In this document: positions 61,029-64,000 of the stretch, piece after piece
Layout of the letters: every line of letters begins with the position of its first letter
Position numbering within the stretch: position 1 is the stretch's first letter
Source: Rheinheimera sp. 1928-s
GTDB taxonomy: Bacteria; Pseudomonadota; Gammaproteobacteria; Enterobacterales; Alteromonadaceae
DNA length: 64,000 nt
NCBI RefSeq assembly: GCF_029269265.1
Contig: NZ_JARIXP010000004.1
Coordinates: 496,001 to 560,000, forward strand
Reading direction: 5' to 3'
Notes under the pieces: model-generated
What the model saw: only the letters and a program-made list of their open reading frames with translations
Told to the model about the DNA's origin: nothing
Databases searched by the model: none
Made by a program: the position numbers and the translations under genes

Positions 61029-63433
61029 GCTGGAGCATGATCTGGCGTGGCTTTCGGCAAGCCCGGCAATATTATTTAACTGTGGTATTAAGTCTGGTAT
61101 TGACCCTGACCTTGCTATTTAGTGTGCTGAGTCTGGTCAATATTACCTTTTTTGCCCCGCTGCCGTATAAAAACGATCAAGAGCTTTATCACATAGGTGC
61201 TGAGCTGAATTATCAAGGCGCGGTAAACCAATCCAGCAATGTGCAAACCCTGTTTGATTTGCAGCAAAAAAGCCAGCTTATTGAGCATATGGCTGTGTAT
61301 TTTAGCTTTCAAACCGAATATAAACTGTTGGATCAACCGACACGGCCAAAAGTATCAGTGCTGTTTGGAGCACATGATATTTTTGATGTGATGGGGGTAG
61401 AACCCTTGTTAGGCCGGCTGTTTAACGAACAAGAGCTGGTAGGTAACAAGCAACCCTCTGTGGTGTTAAGTCAGTCCGTTTGGCAGGAACATTATCAGGG
61501 CCGTTCAGACATAGTGGGTCAAACGATTCAGCTGAATCAACGTCAGTTTACTGTGATCGGCGTATTAAAACAGGTATTGGAAATACCAAATTTAAATGAT
61601 GCACATGAAGCGATTTGGCTTCCGCTGGATATGGATGAACTTATAGATATTCGCACCTTTAGCGGCTATTCCTCCACTTTTGCTGCTTTGGGTCGGCTAA
61701 AGCCAGGAGTAAGCCTGCAAGACGCTGATGCCGAGGCCTATCAGCTCGTCAAACAGTCTTATGTCGAGCGTTACCCTGAAATGCAAACTATGTTTGAGTA
61801 CTATGGCAAGGTTGTACCGTTACGACAGCAAATTCAAGGGGACTCCGGCCCTTTGGTGCTGATGCTTTTGGCAGGGGTTTCCTTACTCACTCTGATAGCC
61901 TTGGTCAATTTATCCAGCATGCAGCTGGCACGGGCGGTAAAACGTTTGCAACCCCTGGCGGTGTGTTACGCTTTTGGTGCCAGCAAAAAACAAATGTTTT
62001 ATCAGGTGTTCCGCCATAATATTGCTTTACTAGCGGGTTCCGGCCTACTGGCGCTGCTGCTGACATGGCTTGGTTTTGGTGTAATTGCCTCAGTTGCGGC
62101 CGAACAGCTACCTCGCATCAGTGCGTTACGGATAGATGGCCTGATGTTACTCCTGACCGCCCTGGTGCTACTGATTATTGCGTTGTTATTTAGTTGGATT
62201 GAACTCAGTGGTGTGCGCGAGCAGCAGTTGATGGCCAGCCTACAGAGCAGCGGTAAAGGTGCAGGCAAACAATTACGGCAGGGTGTAGCACATAGCTTAA
62301 TTGGGGTACAGTTATTGTTGTCCTTGTTGGTGTTGCTGGCCACCGCCCATGTGTTTGTCGCGGCCTGGACAGAAGCAAACCGGCCAACCGGCATAGATAG
62401 TACCAATCTGTGGTCAGTCACCATTAATTACAGCAGTTTAGATAACCCCGAGCAGCAGCAAAACAACCACCAGATCTTGTTGCAGAACCTTGCAGCTATG
62501 CCCGGAGTACAACAAGTGACCGCTGTATCTGAACCTCGCGCTGTAAAAACACGCAATCAGGGCGGGGTAAGTAATGCCCAGGGGGATCTTATTACTTCAG
62601 CCCGGCTCATTGCTGTATTGCCCGGTTATTTTGGGTTTTATGGGCTGGAGTTGACTGGACAGGACTTTAGCGCAGAACAGGTTGATTTAGAGCATTATCC
62701 GGTGATCATCAATCAGCGCTTTGCTGATCGCATTGCCCGCTTAAGTGGTAGTCCAGCTCTGGGGCAAACAGTATCACTCAATAGTGACAGCACCCAGAGG
62801 CCGATTATCGGCATAGTGGCCAATACCAACTTCCCCGGCAACCCAGGCTTTGAAGTAGATGAAGTGTTTTACCCCCGCAAAAATATCGAGCGGCGCGACT
62901 ACAGTTATTTATTAAAACTCAGCGCTGACAGCTCGCTGAGTGATACTGCGTTGTTAGATATGTTGCGTGCACAAGACCCACGCTTGGATCTGTCAGAACT
63001 CACCACTGTACAAGCAGCTTTCGATTACTTTACGCTGCCAAATCGGCTGGCAGCGGCGTTAGCCGCAACGCTGGCTTTGATGAGCTTACTTACAGTACTG
63101 GCAGGTATTGCAGGCATAGTCAGTTATTTGGTGCAGGCTCGGCGCTATCAGCTCGGCGTAGAAATGGCGATGGGTGCCAGCTTAAAGCAATTGCTGAAAG
63201 ATAATTTGAGCAAGCTGGCGCAACCTATTGTCGCTGCATTATTGCTGGGCTTTTGCTGCTTTTTCTTTATTGCTGCCGTTAGCCGTACTCAGCCGGAACT
63301 GATGTTTCAAGCGAACTGGGGCCTTGTAGCTGGCGTACTGGGAATACTGACTTTTGCCGCCCTACTCTGCAGCTTTATTCCACTGCGTCAGGTATTGCTG
63401 ACTGATCCGGTGAAAGCCTTACGCAACGAGTAA
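61025..63433 (+). CDS. ABC permease with two FtsX modules (MacB-like, ADOP type)
   Basis: The 802-aa protein has an N-terminal TM helix (YLTVVLSLVLTLTLLFSVLS), a large MacB-type periplasmic domain (PLLGRLFNEQE, VVLSQSVWQEHY), and a first FtsX module of three helices (about 275-400). A second periplasmic domain and a C-terminal FtsX module (LVQARRYQLGVEMAMGASLK, ending LTDPVKALRNE) follow. The duplication lets one chain replace the usual permease dimer. It forms the exporter with the preceding ATPase and HlyD genes, likely moving a peptide or small molecule across the envelope. Confidence 0.9.
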   Translation: MSWSMIWRGFRQARQYYLTVVLSLVLTLTLLFSVLSLVNITFFAPLPYKNDQELYHIGAELNYQGAVNQSSNVQTLFDLQQKSQLIEHMAVYFSFQTEYKLLDQPTRPKVSVLFGAHDIFDVMGVEPLLGRLFNEQELVGNKQPSVVLSQSVWQEHYQGRSDIVGQTIQLNQRQFTVIGVLKQVLEIPNLNDAHEAIWLPLDMDELIDIRTFSGYSSTFAALGRLKPGVSLQDADAEAYQLVKQSYVERYPEMQTMFEYYGKVVPLRQQIQGDSGPLVLMLLAGVSLLTLIALVNLSSMQLARAVKRLQPLAVCYAFGASKKQMFYQVFRHNIALLAGSGLLALLLTWLGFGVIASVAAEQLPRISALRIDGLMLLLTALVLLIIALLFSWIELSGVREQQLMASLQSSGKGAGKQLRQGVAHSLIGVQLLLSLLVLLATAHVFVAAWTEANRPTGIDSTNLWSVTINYSSLDNPEQQQNNHQILLQNLAAMPGVQQVTAVSEPRAVKTRNQGGVSNAQGDLITSARLIAVLPGYFGFYGLELTGQDFSAEQVDLEHYPVIINQRFADRIARLSGSPALGQTVSLNSDSTQRPIIGIVANTNFPGNPGFEVDEVFYPRKNIERRDYSYLLKLSADSSLSDTALLDMLRAQDPRLDLSELTTVQAAFDYFTLPNRLAAALAATLALMSLLTVLAGIAGIVSYLVQARRYQLGVEMAMGASLKQLLKDNLSKLAQPIVAALLLGFCCFFFIAAVSRTQPELMFQANWGLVAGVLGILTFAALLCSFIPLRQVLLTDPVKALRNE

Positions 63434-63438
63434 TATAT

Positions 63439-63458
63439 GGCCTGTAAATATACGGGCC
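63439..63458 (+). other. Hairpin after the exporter permease gene
   Basis: GGCCTGTA and TACGGGCC pair over 8 bp (one G-U) with an AATA loop, 5 bp after the permease stop. No T-run follows, so it could be a processing or attenuator hairpin between the exporter and the downstream peptide-like frame. Confidence 0.4.
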
Positions 63459-63465
63459 TATACAT

Positions 63466-63612
63466 ATGAATTGACCGGGGAATCCGTTCACCGAGTTAGA
63501 TTTGACTGAAGAACTGAAAGAGATGGATAGTCGAGCCTTAGCGACCTATGGAGATGATGTTCCACTACTACCTGCTGTAACTATAGCTGTCGCTGAGCCC
63601 CCCTTTTTTTAA
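63466..63612 (+). pseudogene. Short peptide-like frame with early in-frame TGA
   Basis: After ATG-AAT-TGA at 63466-63474 the same frame stays open for 45 codons and reads PGNPFTELDLTEELKEMDSR, then ALATYGDDVPLLPAVTIAVA and EPPFF before TAA. The acidic helical first half and the hydrophobic Pro/Val-rich end look like a leader-plus-core peptide precursor, but the TGA and lack of a clear start or ribosome site suggest a degenerate copy. TTG at 63502 is a possible start. It directly follows the exporter permease. Confidence 0.35.
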
Positions 63613-63885
63613 ACTACATTTAAGATTTATCCGTGTAGATTGCCTAATTTGTTGACCACTACAAATAAGGATAATTTGAATAGCAAATAATTAATCTTCG
63701 CTAAGGATCTTTAAGTGTCACTATGTAATTGTTCACTATAAATCAGGTTCCATTATTGAACGACGCGCAAATTCCTGGATATTGTCATTTACTAAAAATG
63801 GGTTCCGAATTACTCAGATGAATATATTTCAGCTGCAATGCAGCCTAATCAGATAGACCCTCAATCAAAAGGTCGTTTAATAAAA
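63613..63885. other. AT-rich intergenic region
   Basis: About 270 bp with no credible complete gene or clear palindrome. It should contain the promoter of the truncated gene at 63886. Confidence 0.4.
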
Positions 63886-64000
63886 ATGTATAACCATTTA
63901 AAAAACTTTATTACTTCGTTGATACTAATTCTTCCATTTATTGCGTTTGCAGCCTACGCAGACAGCAGAGTCTATGCCGTCATAGACCTCCCGCCCTATG
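63886..64000 (+). CDS. Secreted protein, 5' end only, possibly a periplasmic binding protein
   Basis: The frame starts MYNHLKNFITSLILILPFIA and continues through AFAAYAD (signal peptidase site) to RVYAVIDLPPY at the window edge. The DLPPY segment resembles the first strand of amino-acid-type solute-binding proteins, such as the one at 33938-34756. AAAGG is 10-12 nt upstream. Too little is visible for firm assignment. Confidence 0.55.
   Translation, partial: MYNHLKNFITSLILILPFIAFAAYADSRVYAVIDLPPY

Noticed and set aside
58869-63433. Assignment of the peptide-exporter operon as a darobactin-type locus
   Set aside because: No radical SAM gene is visible, and the peptide has no Trp-x-Trp-type core; only the exporter type is comparable.
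1-64000. tRNA, rRNA, integrase or complete IS elements
   Set aside because: None was found by eye on either strand; only gene fragments suggest past rearrangement.

Overview
The window looks like chromosome from a free-living aquatic gammaproteobacterium of the Alteromonadales/Chromatiaceae kind, with Rheinheimera-like content. This is inferred from gene content: large TonB-dependent receptors, a CstA-type transporter, many secreted peptidases, a folate-independent methionine synthase pair, GGDEF and CheB-CheR signalling proteins, and good Shine-Dalgarno sites. No rRNA, tRNA, CRISPR array, complete insertion sequence or integrase was seen.

Layout. 1-5000: two paralogous OmpA-like barrel proteins flank a lipoprotein with eight Ig-like (BIG2) repeats and a C-terminal DUF3494 ice-binding-type domain; the DUF3494 gene and one ompA gene share a ~50-bp 5' leader. 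5200-10660: an M20 carboxypeptidase, a membrane-anchored AraC regulator and a TonB receptor, linked by three copies of the 10-mer ACTTTGCAAA. 10700-16350: a GNAT protein, two small membrane proteins, CstA, a secreted M24 Xaa-Pro peptidase and a serine beta-lactamase-like hydrolase. 16800-20000: a five-gene operon (dienelactone hydrolase, esterase, cupin, Nudix, DUF3224). 20500-25430: a second TonB receptor and a large metallophosphoesterase. 25430-31900: DUF1090, a helix-hairpin-helix protein, an NPP1/NLP necrosis-type protein, an MBL hydrolase coupled to a beta-helix/two-TM channel-like protein, YggL, a methyltransferase, and a DUF4287 gene broken by a stop codon. 31900-41250: DUF1304, LysE exporter overlapping an AraC regulator, a solute-binding protein, an amidohydrolase, and a PAS protein followed by a CheB-CheR-PAS protein. 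41490-49800: a DPP IV-like peptidase, a diguanylate cyclase, gamma-glutamyltransferase, AzlCD with an XRE-cupin regulator, and a putative delta-class carbonic anhydrase. 49860-53800: a gene remnant, a lipoprotein hydrolase, an SDR and a divergent TetR with palindromic operators. 53980-58720: an NTF2-Atu4866 fusion, an orphan antitoxin, the MesX-MesD methionine synthase pair behind a MetJ-like operator, and a chemotaxis-receptor remnant. 58869-63433: a 70-aa peptide gene translationally coupled to a HlyD-ATPase-FtsX exporter, followed by a short peptide-like frame, then a truncated secreted protein.

Themes. Secreted or periplasmic peptide processing recurs (M20, M24, S9, GGT, CstA). The least-explained units are the peptide-exporter operon at the right end and the MBL/channel-like pair at 27474-29849. 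The methionine synthase pair is a recognised but uncommon system with a readable regulatory site.
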